64,000 nucleotides of DNA from Chlamydomonas reinhardtii. Lineage: Eukaryota; Chlorophyta; Chlorophyceae; Chlamydomonadales; Chlamydomonadaceae. Location of the stretch: contig NC_057015.1 in NCBI RefSeq assembly GCF_000002595.2, positions 5,257,195 through 5,321,194 of the forward strand, written 5' to 3'. The notes under the pieces are model-generated. The model was given only the letters and a program-made list of their open reading frames with translations. It was not told the DNA's origin and did not search any database. Made by a program: the position numbers and the translations under genes. Below, piece after piece: positions 11,903-22,730 of the stretch (positions within the stretch are counted from its first letter, which is position 1; each line of letters opens with the position of its first letter).

Positions 11903-13941
11903 ATGGATCTGAATGCTGGCACGCTACTGGGCAAGTCCGGCGTGGAGCCAGCCCTGGAGGCCTGGTGCTTCCTGGCGACGTGGGCGATGATAGGCACGGC
12001 GGTGCCTGTCTTCCTAGCCCTCATCGCCGGCATCACTGCGCCGTATGGGCGATACGTCAGGTCGGGCTGGGGCATCTTCTTGAACGCCCGCGTCGCGTGG
12101 CTGGTAAGTTGCATGGCCCCTGGGTCGCGTGCTCGTATGTGGCACGTTTTTGGCTTCCGCTTCGCGCCTGTGACCCAATCCTTTGCCTGCCAGGCGTCCT
12201 CCAACGTGCTGACGTTTAGTGGGGGCGCCGGACACTCAATGCATTGACCGGGTGCATGTTGCATGCCAGGGTAACCATGCCCATGCCCTGACTGAGCGCG
12301 CCTGCTTTCGCTATCTGCCCCGCCTGTGTGCGCAGACACAAGAGATACCCTCCCTCATAGTCTTCGTCGTCATGCTGTTGTTGTTTTCGACTCCTGACAG
12401 CTTCCTGCAGCACCCGCTCAGCGCTCGCACGGTCCTATCTGGCGCGTTCTGCGCCCACTACGTCTACCGCTCAATTGTGTTCCCCTTCATCATCCGCGGC
12501 GGCAAGCCCACGCCCTTGAGTGTGTGGGCCATGAGCTTTGTGTTCTGCATTTGGAACGGGTTCATCCAGGTGAGCAACGGCCGTGAGTGAGGACGCTGGC
12601 TGCATCAGCTGGTCTATCAGACGGGCCAGGCCAGGCAATCGCGTCAGGCGAGATGAAGGGGGCGCACAATCACATGGGGACGAAACAGCGGGGGCTGGGC
12701 TACCAGCTTGGCTGTGGGATGTAGGCAAGCACGGCACGCGCAGCAGCTGTGTAGGGGAAAAGTTCAGGGTACTAATAGGGCAGACAGTGAACACGCGCGA
12801 CACGTTACTTTCGGGGCCCTGAGGCATACAGGTGGCCTGTGGTCTTGTGCAACGTGGGGTACGATGCGTGCGTACTATGCAGCAAGTTTACCTGCGTGCT
12901 GGGTTCTGAGGCTTTCGCGCAGTGCTCCTGGAATTAAGATATAGACAACATTTCCTTGGTGGCTGCCGGGTGAGATTTGGGGCAGCTCACTCAAGTAGCA
13001 CCCCTGGTTTTGTGACTTGCCCAAATGCGGAAGGACGGGATCTCGCCCAAAGAAAGCACGCAATAAGTGCCATGGATAGCTCCAACAATCATTCTAAATA
13101 TACTTGAAGACATATGGATAGCGTTTTGAGGATTTGATGCTCGTTTCATGTTAGGTCGTGCGGGGGGGGGGGCAGGCGGAGCTGGTAAGTGCGTGTCGAG
13201 GGCGGGGTCGGGGTTTTCTCGGACCAGTTGCATGATACAGCACCACAGATTCTGTTATTGACGTGCTTTACGAAACTAGTGCAAACCGTGCCGATGGCCA
13301 ATGGGCACCCCCCCCCCCCCACGCCGACGCTGCATCAGTGCTAACGGTATGCCTCTTTCACCTCGCACTCCCAACCCCTTCAGACCCCCTTAAGGGGCCT
13401 AGGAACCGGAGCGCGTGCGAAGCAATGCATCATGTACAGAGTTATGTGCAGAAATTGCGTGCGCTGTGTAATGCCACAGGTCACCTGTAAGTCCGGCCTG
13501 CCTTCTGACCGCTTGCCACCCCACGTGGCGTCCACATCTACGCCCTGACTGCAGGGATGGTGCTTCGCCCGCCAGATGACGTCTGACACGCCCGTGTGGA
13601 ACCCACGTGTAATGGTAGGCCTGGCGGTGTGGCTGTTCGGCTGGCTGAATGTGATGCGCGCCGACCTCATACTCATCAACCTGCGCAAACCTGGAGAGTC
13701 CGGGTACAAGATCCCGCACGGGGGCATGTTCAACTTCGTGTCAGCGGGCAATTACGCGTCAGAGATTTGTGAGTGGAGCGGTTTCGCGCTGGCAGCCGGC
13801 ACCCTGCCAGCAGCCGCGTTTGCGATGTTTGCATTCTGTAATTTGTCACCGCGGGGGCACCACCACCATCGCTGGTACCGGGAGAAGTTCAAGGGGGAGT
13901 ACCCCGCGTCGCGGCGGGCGGTGATACCGTTCGTATGGTGA
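11903..13941 (+). CDS. Steroid 5-alpha-reductase (DET2/SRD5A family)
   Basis: NADPH-dependent membrane enzyme reducing the delta-4 double bond of 3-oxo steroids; DET2 is the plant member. Exons 11903-12103, 12336-12569, 13555-13941 give 273 aa, against about 260 for DET2 and SRD5A1. Several hydrophobic helices are visible (WAMIGTAVPVFLALIAGI, LIVFVVMLLLF, MVGLAVWLFGWLNVM). Family signatures: TQEIPSL, YVYRSIVFPF, WNGFIQGW, YKIPHGGMFNFVSAGNYASE, KFKGEYPASRRAVIPFVW. The C-terminal block with NY and the last helix matches DET2 closely. Intron 2 is 985 bp and contains homopolymer C/G runs but no gene I recognise. The physiological substrate in algae is not shown by the sequence. Confidence 0.9.
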
Positions 13942-14159
13942 TGCGCCGCGCTGCTGCGCTTTCTGCACTCCATGGGCGCACGCCAACGGCGCGTTTGCTT
14001 TTGCGGTTGCAGCCTGTGATGGTTTTGCGCTGATGGGGCCCTACGTTGGCAGAGGCTGCTGAGAATTATTGCAGTGAAGCTACTGACGGTGAAGCAATTT
14101 ATACAAGGCGTTGCGGAGAAAAACTGTAGTGCATGCAGAAGTGCACTTGGCACCTGCTG

Positions 14160-14164
14160 TGTAA
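14160..14164 (+). terminator. TGTAA polyadenylation signal
   Basis: TGTAA lies about 220 bp after the steroid reductase stop codon. TGTAA is the usual green-algal poly(A) signal. Confidence 0.5.
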
Positions 14165-14420
14165 TCATACCTGCCGGTTCACCGTTCACGGGTTTGCCGC
14201 TTGAGGTCTGAACCGGTCTGAAACGGTCTCAAACCATTACAACTGTGATTCTTCCAGGGCCCAGGTGCTCCTCGTCACAGATGGTGCATGGCATCAAGTG
14301 GCCAGTAGCCGGCAGCCGCATGGGAGACGCCGCCAGACAGAAGCCAGACACACCCCGCACACAGTGAGAAGCAGCTCCAAGCACAATGCCCAGCAGGTAG
14401 CGAAGGCGGGCCCCCACACG

Positions 14421-14736
14421 TAACAAGTGTTCCCCGGTCACAGGAAAAGGGGCTGAGCCCCTCCACAGTCTGAGGCCGAACAACCTCATCGCCCGGACAT
14501 AGCCGGGGTCGGTTTCAACAGGCACATAGCCAAACCGGTGCCTAGCAATCGCGATGCCACAGCAGAGCCAACCGCAGCCAGACGCAGCACAGTTGTCAAC
14601 AGCCGCACTACTTGTCATGCCGCTACGCATGCCCTGCCAGCCCCTTTTTGCAGACGCACCACGCAGGCCCAGGGGCAATCCTGGGGCAATGCTGGGGGGC
14701 TTCGCCCCCGCTGGATCGCTACGCTCGGGGGACAGC
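14421..14736 (-). repeat. EEESAAPPKKRR-family 3' tail, copy R1
   Basis: Near-identical over its last about 240 bp to 21383-21644 (+) and 36512-36860 (-). Landmarks in order on the minus strand: GGCATGCGTAGCGG, ACTGTGCTGCGTCTGGC, CCCCGGCTATGTCCGG, a GGGGCTCAGCCCC hairpin, a CCCGTGACCGGGG stem, and an end at ACACTTGT(TA). It starts directly beside the 3' end of the Fanzor tail, and ACGTGTG follows the end of both elements. That would fit a target duplication made when this repeat inserted next to Fanzor. Confidence 0.6.
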
Positions 14737-14741
14737 ACACG

Positions 14742-15001
14742 TAACAAGGAGGTGGCTGCCTTAGGGAGGCAGGAAAAGGGCTGATCCCGGGTCGTTATCA
14801 ACCCAGCCACCTTGACGCGGGCGCCTACTAAGCACACGCCTCTATGTTGGGGGCCTTTGGCATCCCCGCAAATCCGGACGTGGCCGGTTGGGTGGGGTGC
14901 ATAGTCCGTGCTAACCCGCAGCTAACAAACTAGTCACGTCACTCGCCGCCAATCGACACGTGCACCCTCAGCCCCACGCCCTGCTAGCGCCGTTCAGGCT
15001 C
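14742..15001 (-). ncRNA. Candidate Fanzor guide-RNA (omega RNA) region
   Basis: These 260 bp follow the Fanzor stop codon and end sharply at CTCCTTGTTA. The same tail (two substitutions and one 9-bp indel) follows the second Fanzor remnant at 36191-36459, and the sequence on both sides diverges immediately after the shared end. A CTGCCT/AGGCAG hairpin lies about 14 nt from the end. In OMEGA systems the guide scaffold is encoded at and beyond the 3' end of the nuclease gene up to the element end, so the position fits. Expression and folding are not shown; recent duplication alone could also explain the identity. Confidence 0.45.
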
Positions 15002-16017
15002 TCAGCCCGGCCCCGCCGCCGCCGGCGGCCATGGCGGCCGCTGCAGCTTGGTCGGCCGCTCGAAGCCCATCAGCTTCAGCAGGAGGAGCACACGGATCAC
15101 GTTGGCGGCGGAGACGTCGCGGTTCTGGGGATGGGGAACAGGGAGGAAGAAGAGAGCGCACATGAGCTGTCCCAACCGTCAACCTGTCAATCAATCCGTC
15201 CCCAGTGCCCAGCCGTCCCCGCACATGCACGGTCCTCACCCAGGTCGTCAAGCAGTCGTTGCAGACTTTGACCGACCGCCAGGGCCGCTGCCCCTCCTTC
15301 AGCCCCCCAAGCCGCTTGATGGCCATCTCCTGACACCCGCAGTTGTAGCAGGTCTGCATGGTCGGGAGGGTGGGAGGGAGGGGGGCCACACAAGGGCTTC
15401 CGCTAAAGCCAGGCATAAACCCAGCGGCCCACCCACCCACCGGCAATTGCAATCCCACTCAACCCACCCACCTTGGAGGTCTTGTATTCATCGATGATGA
15501 ACACATGCTTGGCGTAGCGCTCACGGAGCAGCTTGATGAGCCGCCCCGTCGGCGCGCGCCCGCCCCTGACGGAGATGGGGGAGCCGCCCTTCCCTCCCTG
15601 GAAGGCCCACGAACCCCACCTCACCACCATCTCCTCCTTGGGCCTGCCGCCCGTGAGCTGCTTGGCGACGCGGTGGAGCGCGCGGTCGCGCTGGATGAAC
15701 GCAGCCCAGCGCTTTCGGCGGAAGGTGGAGAAGTGGTAGTGCCACAGCACGTGCACCGCGCCCCGGGGCCCCGCCTCTGCCGGCCCCGCCGCCTCCGCCT
15801 GCCCCGCCGCCTGCCCCGCCGCCGGCCCTGCCGCCCCACTGGCGAAGAGGTAGCGCAGGCGCTCTTCAAACCGGGCCGCCGACGCGGTCGCCGCCGTGGG
15901 GATGCCGCCGACGTACGCCTGCAGGGCTGGCGCAAGCTGTGGGCGGTTTGGCTGGAGTCGTTCCAGGCCTGACATGTGCCGCCAGTGGCCCATGCTCATA
16001 AGGAATCGGCCCCGCTT
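15002..16017 (-). pseudogene. Fanzor (eukaryotic TnpB-like) nuclease, 5'-truncated copy 1
   Basis: Fanzors are transposon-borne, RNA-guided DNA nucleases related to IS605 TnpB. Recognisable exons: 16017-15472, 15353-15240, 15124-15002 (stop 15004-15002), about 260 residues in one continuous frame. Conserved landmarks: MSMGHWRHMSGLERL; a central insert rich in Ala/Gly; RWGSWAFQGGKGG and APTGRLIKLLRER; RuvC-II/zinc ribbon FIIDEYKTSKTCYNCGC; second Cys pair VCNDC; RuvC-III NRDVSAANVIRVLL, with the catalytic Asp split from the ribbon by an intron. No RuvC-I motif (DPG-type) is found between 16018 and the neighbouring gene end at 16447, and the usual N-terminal half is absent, so the copy is incomplete. 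It is flanked by repeat copy R1. It could still supply RNA in trans. Confidence 0.75.
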
Positions 16018-16446
16018 CTGGCGCCGCACACGTAAACATATGTTGTGCCTCCTCGGCAACCGCATCCAATGACTGCTGCCGTATCCTGTTAGGCTCACGT
16101 TGTCGCCTGCCCGCACAATCCAAGGCCGAGTCCTGCGCCAGGGGCATCCCTGTGCCGCGTCATTGCAGCGACGCTGTAGCGCGGCCTGCGGCTCCCTTCG
16201 AAAGATACAGAATAATATCATTTCCATGCATCGACCCTGCGCTACCAATGCAGAAGTCAGTATACGCCCGAAAAGGAGACAGAACCAAGGCCAAGTGCCA
16301 GTCGCAACTCCCCTGGACACCCACCCCCACGAGCCACCCCATGCACCGCGGTACAATTATTCAACTTCAAGTCAAAGGCGAAGTGAGTCAAAGCATATAA
16401 TATGAATAGCGCTCTTTCAACACTCTCAACTGCCCATTACACTTTA

Positions 16447-18663
16447 TCACCCGCGCTTGATCATGCTCTTCAGCTTGTTAAACAAACCCCCACTGTGTGG
16501 ACCCGGGGCCTGTGCGCCGCTGCTGCTGCTGTTCGGATCGGCGCTGCGGGCGCCCTCCCCGGAACCCAGGCGTGGCGTGGAGTCCACACTAACGCCCGGC
16601 AGAGCGGTGCCTTTACGGCCTGTGCAGGACAAAGCCAGTGCGCGAAGTAAGTACCATGGCGCCCTTAATCATGCACACGAAGCAGAACGTGCACGGAGCG
16701 GTACCGGTGGGCATTGGAAGGCAGTTGGGCTTCCAGCCCACCTGCCCTTCAATACTGGCAGGCCAAATCCGCATCATCTTCTGCGACGCACCTGCTGCGC
16801 TGAAGCTCTTGGAGCTGCCGGCAACCAGCTGGCGGGAGCCGCTGGCACCTCCGTTAGTGCTGCCGCCATTGGTCCCGTCAGGCCGAATGGCTGACGCCTG
16901 CGTGCACCACAGCATAACCACGCCAGCTCAGTACGCAACAGTGCCCATAACGCCAAGCCACGTCCCCGAGCAAGTCAGCTGCCCCCTGTGTCCCTTTCAC
17001 GGCCGGTTAGGCGTCGAGTGAGCGTGCGGCTGCAGTATGCGCACTTACCGTTGGAAGGGACGCTGACTGCCAGCCGGATCCGCGGATTTGAGCGAGCAAG
17101 TCATCTGCATGCATCGCGTACAGCACGAATTAGATATCAGGAACGCTGACGAGGTGCATGGCGGGCCGCATCTCATTTCCCGTAATTCAGGTCGTACGCG
17201 CCACCCTCCTGTGCTCGGCCCGCTTTGCCCAGCCAGTCTCCCTCCCCGCCCGCGCCAGAGTCACTGCTCACCCGCAGCGCCGCAGCCCACATTTGGCCTG
17301 GCCAGGAAGGACTTTGCGCGCAGGCTCTGCAGCATGCTGCGCGGTGCCGCCAGGCCGGCGTCGTCGTCCGTCACGTCTTCCACCGTCACCTGGTGACCCG
17401 GACCCTTGAGCACGTTCATGCAGGGGTGGCGCTCCTGCGCCAGCATGTGTATCGACCGCGAGGACTGCTCCGAGCGCATGCGTTTCAGCATGGCCACCGG
17501 GTCCATCTCCTGCATGACGGCGGCTGCGGGGATGCCCTTGCGGGAGCTGCCGCCTACCCCGCCGCCCAGGCGAGAGGCGGCGCGGATGCCCTCCGACGTG
17601 TCCAACACGGAGGACGACACCGCCTTCTTCAGCACCGGCGTGCGCGCCTGCCTAGGGGACAACTGGCTGCCGTCGGCGATGCCCACGCCCCTTACAAAGG
17701 AGCCTGCAACGTGAACGCCGCCGTCGTCCTCCTCGTCGTCTTCCTCGCTGTCGCTGACGAACTCCTCCACTTCCTCGTGTTTGGGTGCGCTCATCACGCG
17801 CACTTCAGATCTCGCCTCAGACCGCGCTTTCGGAATGCTGGACGCGCTCAGGTGGGACATATTCTGAAGAGGGGAGAGGGACGCATGCCGCAAAGCAATT
17901 AGTGGCAGCGGCTGGTAAGCCTGCTTTGTTGACAGGTGGCCGTCGCACCACACAGCACAAAACCGTTACTTGCATGTGAGGCCTGTGAGAAATGACTGCT
18001 CCTGTGCCCCTGCGCTGATTTCCGGTATGGCAGCACGGGAAATGGACTAGCAGGCACTCACCCGGTAGTGATGGTCCACCGCTGATGTGAGGATATCATT
18101 ATGGTGGATGGCCGGGATGAACGTCCCCTTCTTCTCGCGTACACGAACCTACATGTCGTTTTGTAAGCGCAGGAAGATGGGTTCATTCAGCATGTCAGCA
18201 AGCTGAAACGCAAGAAATGCGCCGGCTTGCATAGGCCGCTGGCCGCCGTTCCCAGTACCGCACCACACTCCCCATCGTGCCCATCCCTAAGCACTCAGGC
18301 GACCCATGGGACGCAGACCTTGCCAAGCTCTTGTTCTTCCCAAATATGCAACCACTCTCCACTGTAACCTCTCCGCGCGCAAGAACGTATCGCAGGCGGC
18401 ACCGTCCGGGTGCCAACTCCACCGTGGGCCCCCCCAGCACCCTGTGAAGACACACCCTACGACCGCCCCTACCCAACCACGCCTTCTAACTACCAACAAC
18501 GCCGAAGCCACAGGCACCTGGAGGTACCACGGCATGTTGATAAAGCCATCTTGCTTACCGCTTGGAACTCCAAAGCAGCAAATGCTTTATTTCCACTCAC
18601 ACCAGGAACAATTAAGGGGTTCGTGGCATCTATAGAGCGCCGTGTACACGAGTCTGAGTCCAT
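16447..18663 (-). CDS. Unrecognised protein with an in-frame TAG
   Basis: I do not recognise the family. Exons by phase: 18663-18559, 18202-18062, 17863-17272, 16890-16792, 16619-16447 (370 codons). It starts MDSDSCTRRSIDATNPLIVP; exon 2 encodes LADMLNEPIFLRLQNDM, then TAG (18151-18149, codon 53), then VRVREKKGTFIPAIHHNDIL. All junctions are in phase and the exon-2 acceptor (tttcag) is strong, so the TAG is not easily explained by splicing. Later parts are acidic (EEVEEFVSDSEEDDEEDDGG), then MDPVAMLKRMRSEQSSRSIH, and a basic C-terminus GLFNKLKSMIKRG. Either the allele carries a nonsense change (CAG to TAG would restore Gln), or the gene is dying, or a short upstream exon set belongs to another model. 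Confidence 0.55.
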
Positions 18664-19011
18664 GTCGGCCCCCGTGCTGCCGCTCGTGTCTCGCTCAGCG
18701 TAATAACAGATTACAAAGGCGGTTACACTAGTCTCTTGACATATCCAAGACGTCGGGGCTGAATGACTTACTGTACCCCTTGTTTATGGTGTGCCAACGA
18801 GCCAGACAGTACTACTACTGCATAGTTACAAAACGGACACATTGGTGGTGGTGAAGCTGGTGGGAACTGATTGAGGTTTGAGTTGGCTCCCATGTGAAAA
18901 ATCCAGTTGCATGGATTTGAAGCTGAGTCCCTAATCCCTATGTATAAACTTGTAGCCCTAGAGCATCCTAGTCGCTTAACATTTCGACAACACAAAACAG
19001 AAGCTTCCGCC
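18664..19011. promoter_or_regulatory. Divergent promoter region
   Basis: 348 bp between two outward-facing start codons. A TATA-like TGTATAAAC lies near 18941-18949, about 65 bp upstream of the + strand ATG at 19012. Confidence 0.4.
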
Positions 19012-19961
19012 ATGGCGCTACTGGGGGCAGCTCCAGCCTTGCGCGTATCACCGTCAGCGATACAGCCGGTCACAGCGGGTAAGTCTTGTGGACTCTGTTA
19101 GCTGCTTATGCGCACATGGGGCCAGCTAGCACCAGAAGTGCAAGGGAAAGGGAGGACCATCTGCCGAATAGCAGGCTGTCTCTGCGCTGAGCTTTCCCTG
19201 TCTGCGCTTGCTTATTTGCAGTGCTGACGGACGTCATTAATAGTGGGCGTGTCACAGAATCCCCTCAGCAATTGTCTTCCGGCGCAGTCAGCAGCAGCAA
19301 GCAGAGGGGCCTGGCCCGCTCCGCCGCTTCACCTCTGAAGTTGGTCGTCGCCACGGACGCTGTGCTGGAACATTTCTCGCAGCTGCAGCTTACGCCGCAG
19401 CCGGCTGCTACCCAGCCGCCTGGAACCGCATCACCTCTGACTGGTTTCAGCTTCCAAACTCCTGCTTCTGTTGCCTCCAACTTCACCGGCTTCCTGACGC
19501 ATCCACAGCGCACGCCGGAGGAGCGAGTGCTGCGGCTTTTCGCTGACGAGGATCCCGATGCTGAGGAGCCGGCAGCGGCAGAGTTTGGGAGTCCCTCCAG
19601 TAGCTTCCACCGCCGCATGGAGCAGGTCATCAACCCTGTGCCGGGCCAGGGCACGCTCGCCAACAGTGCCACGGCGAAACAGGCTCCCAGCGACAGCAGC
19701 ACAGTGGCCGTGCTAGGCGCGCGCACGCCAGTCGGTACTGTGACCCGCCAGCCCGTGTTCGCTGCAGACGGTGAAGAGGATAGCAGCGACGACGAGATCG
19801 ACCTCGCGGAGCTCGTGCGGATGGGTGTCTCGCCGGCGAGCATCAGTAGCTGCTGTCGCACTCCAGTCACGCCTGCGGAGGTGCTGCACACGCTCATTAG
19901 CCCTGGGGAGGCGGTGGGCACCGGAGCGGATGCCGACCTTGGAGCTCTGCGATCCCCTTGA
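19012..19961 (+). CDS. Unrecognised disordered acidic/Ser-rich protein
   Basis: Exons 19012-19078 and 19222-19961 give 268 aa, joined in phase (gcgg|gtaagt ... tttgcag|tgctg). The product is rich in Ser, Thr, Pro and Ala with no membrane segment. Visible features: TPEERVLRLFADEDPDAEEP, a repeated Thr-Pro/Ser-Pro pattern (ARTPVG, CRTPVTPAE) suggestive of proline-directed phosphorylation sites, and an acidic segment EEDSSDDEIDLAELVRMG. Codon use is typical of the neighbouring genes. The family is not identified; a nuclear or cell-cycle adaptor is possible but is only an inference from composition. Confidence 0.6.
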
Positions 19962-20039
19962 GTCACTGAGTGGCTGACTTCTATGCCAGCGTGGGGTGGC
20001 GCTAGACGGCGTGGTGTGGGTTCGGCTAGTGGTCAAGGA

Positions 20040-20445
20040 GGGAGCGGTTATCATTTTCGGTGGCGGCGGCGCAGGGCTTGGCGGCGGCGGCGGTAGCAGC
20101 CCTGGGCCCAGCAGTGGCGGCATGCATGTGCGTAGCGGAGGGAGCAGGCAAGGCCAAGTGGAGGAGGAGAGCGCGGCGCCGCCCAGGAAGCGGCGCCAGT
20201 GCGCAGGTTGAGGCCCGGCCGGTGTCTGGTTAGCAGTCTTTGCTGGCGAGCATAGCATGGCACGGGGTGTAGTTGCCCTGTGTCTGCTGGGCTTGTGCTG
20301 GACAGCGGGACACGGCTGGACACATGGCAGGCGGTGCCCGTACAAATTGACCCCGGCTATGTCCGAGATAAGGTAGACGCTTGCAGCCTCAGACGGGAGA
20401 CGTGGCGTGGGCGCAGCCCACGTTACCCATGAGAGTTAACCCATT
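20040..20445 (+). repeat. EEESAAPPKKRR repeat, copy 2
   Basis: On + a Gly-rich frame (GGGGAGLGGGGGSSPGPSS) ends in VEEESAAPPRKRRQCAG and a stop at about 20211. The family 3' untranslated part follows: GACCCCGGCTATGTCCG near 20351, GCCTCAGACGG near 20387, and a CGTGGGCGCAGCCCACG hairpin near 20408. It matches copy 1 (8830-9395, minus strand) in order and spacing. Confidence 0.6.
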
Positions 20446-21382
20446 TCCTTGTCAAAAATGCCGTGCCGTCTAGGTTCGTGGTGTGAGTAGCTGTCGTGCC
20501 TGCGAGGTTGGGTCTGGCCCCAATACACTGTTCTAGGTATCTCGTACTAGGCGTAGATTGAACAAATTGTTGCTTCATGTGGGAACGCGGTGGTGGCGAG
20601 AGCCCTGGGTACCCCGGTTGTGACACAGTCTGCTGTAGGGTGACCTGTTTGCCACATGGTGACAATCAATGGGACTGGCTTTAGTCGACCACGCTCCGGG
20701 TTCGCTTGAGGCTTTGTATTGCATCACATCATAACGTGCAGATCTTTGGTCGAGAGGGCTGAGCACGATTCCTACCTCCCGCACCTCACGGCACACAAGC
20801 TTGATTCCAAGGCATGCTATCAGTAGTTAGTCGCGGGCATAACTTGTCCGCGCCTGGAGGTGCGCGTGCGGGGTGCACAATCAATTTGTTCGACTGTAGG
20901 GTTACAGCATGCTTGCACATCTGTTGGACGTCATTGTGCAGGCAGATCTGGCACTACCGTACTGCATACTGCATAGAATTCGCTTATCATGTACGGGTTA
21001 ATGTGCTGCACTGTTTGCAAGACGAGGTGGTGAGGAAAGCAAGTAGCACATAGGACCATAGATGGAGGCACGTAGCGCATGTAGGGGAAGCCACGCTCTG
21101 GACCTGTTCATAGAATCAATCGTAGGGCTCATGAGGCGTGTTGGATGGCGCCTACTTGCGACGCGTGCTGTACATCGTGCCGTCGCTTTGGGGTGGAGGA
21201 GCACCCGAGCCAGGTGGAGTAGCACCCGCACCCCTGACCCCCGCCTTGAAAGGAGTGCGAGGCGAGGCATATGAGCAGTGCTGCTGTAATCTCTGTTAGC
21301 AAGCCGGACAGCGAAAGGGTAATCATGTTTTTTTAAGTGTAGACAATTGATGGCGACTGTGGCGACTCGTTGCGAGGTAAAG
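20446..21382. other. Intergenic, partly repeat-derived
   Basis: A short stretch near 20548-20610 (ending GGCGAGAGCCCTGGG) resembles blocks at 35205 and 45133, so it is probably another piece of the dispersed family. No gene is supported in the remainder. Confidence 0.35.
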
Positions 21383-21644
21383 AGCCCTAGGTAGTGGTTC
21401 GCGGACCGCGGTGGGGCTGGCATGCCCTGCGTAGCGGCATGACAACTTGACAAGTAGTGCCGCTGTTGACAACTGTGCTGCGTCTGGCTGCGGTTGGCTC
21501 TGCTGGGCATCGCGATTGCTATGCACCTGGTTTGGCTATGTGCCTGTGGAAACCGACCCCGGCTATGTCCGGGCGATGAGGTTGTTCGGTCTTAGACTGT
21601 GGAGGGGCTCAGCCCCTTTTCCCGTGACCGGGGAACACTTGTTA
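21383..21644 (+). repeat. EEESAAPPKKRR-family 3' tail, copy R2
   Basis: Plus-strand copy of the tail seen at 14421-14736 and 36512-36860. It carries TAGTGG...CCGCGGTGGGGCTGGC, CCCCGGCTATGTCCGGGC at about 21557, the GGGGCTCAGCCCC hairpin at about 21604, and ends CCGGGGAACACTTGTTA. Confidence 0.65.
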
Positions 21645-22730
21645 AGTGTAGGCACGGAACTGCTGCTTGTAATGTTGCATTCATGGAGGACATGTTGCCA
21701 TCGAAGTGGCAGTGAAACGCTGGCACCAAGCAAACCCCGACACGGTGCGAGAATTATCAGCTGTATGGGCGGCATGTTAGTAGACTGCTGGGGCTGTGCA
21801 GGGCTAGCTGCGCGGCGGCCATGGCTGGCATGCGGCCTGCGCAGCAGGGCTTGCATCTTCCAGGGGTAGGCCGCCGCCGCTGATGAGAAGGCCCTAACCA
21901 CGTCTCGCATCATCCAGGGGCCCCAAAATACCTAGTTGTTAGCGTTTGGGGGGCTCCGCACCCCCCCCCTCCCACCCCCCCCACCCCGGAAAGGGGTAGT
22001 TGCGAGATTCGGGGGCCGTATGCAGCCCCATGCGGCGAGAATGCACGCCGGGAAATGCACAATCTTTCTTGCCTGAGGCCTACATTGGGGGCAATTTCTT
22101 GCCGCTCCCCGAAGATGCAAGCCCTGCCTCAGCTACGCCTGACCCCTGCTGCTATCCTGCTATCCTGCCATACAGTCCGCATTACCGTATTGCAGTATAC
22201 GGTACGCGCGTCGTCGCAACCCCCATCTGCCTTCCTTACACGCGCATAGGCGCGTTCGCGTTGGAGACACGCGCCGCTCGCTGTGCCGGAACCAGGGGGG
22301 CATGCGGTCCAAGTTTTGGTGATCGTGGACGTGAGTGGCTCGTTTGGCTGTGACCGCACTGTCGGTATAGCGCGCGAGGCACGTGTAGGTGTTGCGCAGC
22401 CGCAGAGAGTTTTACTGTGCTCCCCATGAAGTGCTCCTTTGTAGATACAGGACTACAGGGGAAGTACCAAGTATTGTGGTTGCAGGCGATCCAGGCGTGC
22501 GTGGCAACTGCGTGCCCTGCGAGTGACGCAGGTGGCTGAGAGACGATTTGGGAATGGCCTGTGCGCCCGAGGAAGCCACGGGGAGGGTTTGGGGCAGGCC
22601 ATGCTCGGTACAGTCGGGGTCTTCATCCGCAAACTTGCTGTTGCACCCTTTACAATTATTGTAGTTGTCAACACGTCATACGTTCCGATCGTTGCCTTGC
22701 CGCTCTTTGAGTAAAGGTCCACGAAGCAAC
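21645..22730. other. Intergenic and TRPA promoter
   Basis: It holds a long C tract (21961-21985) but no gene I can support. The last few hundred bp should hold the TRPA promoter and 5' UTR. Confidence 0.35.

Noticed and set aside
22665-22730. Upstream in-frame ATG for TRPA
   Set aside because: ATG 22731 gives a normal transit peptide; the extension adds nothing conserved, though it cannot be excluded.
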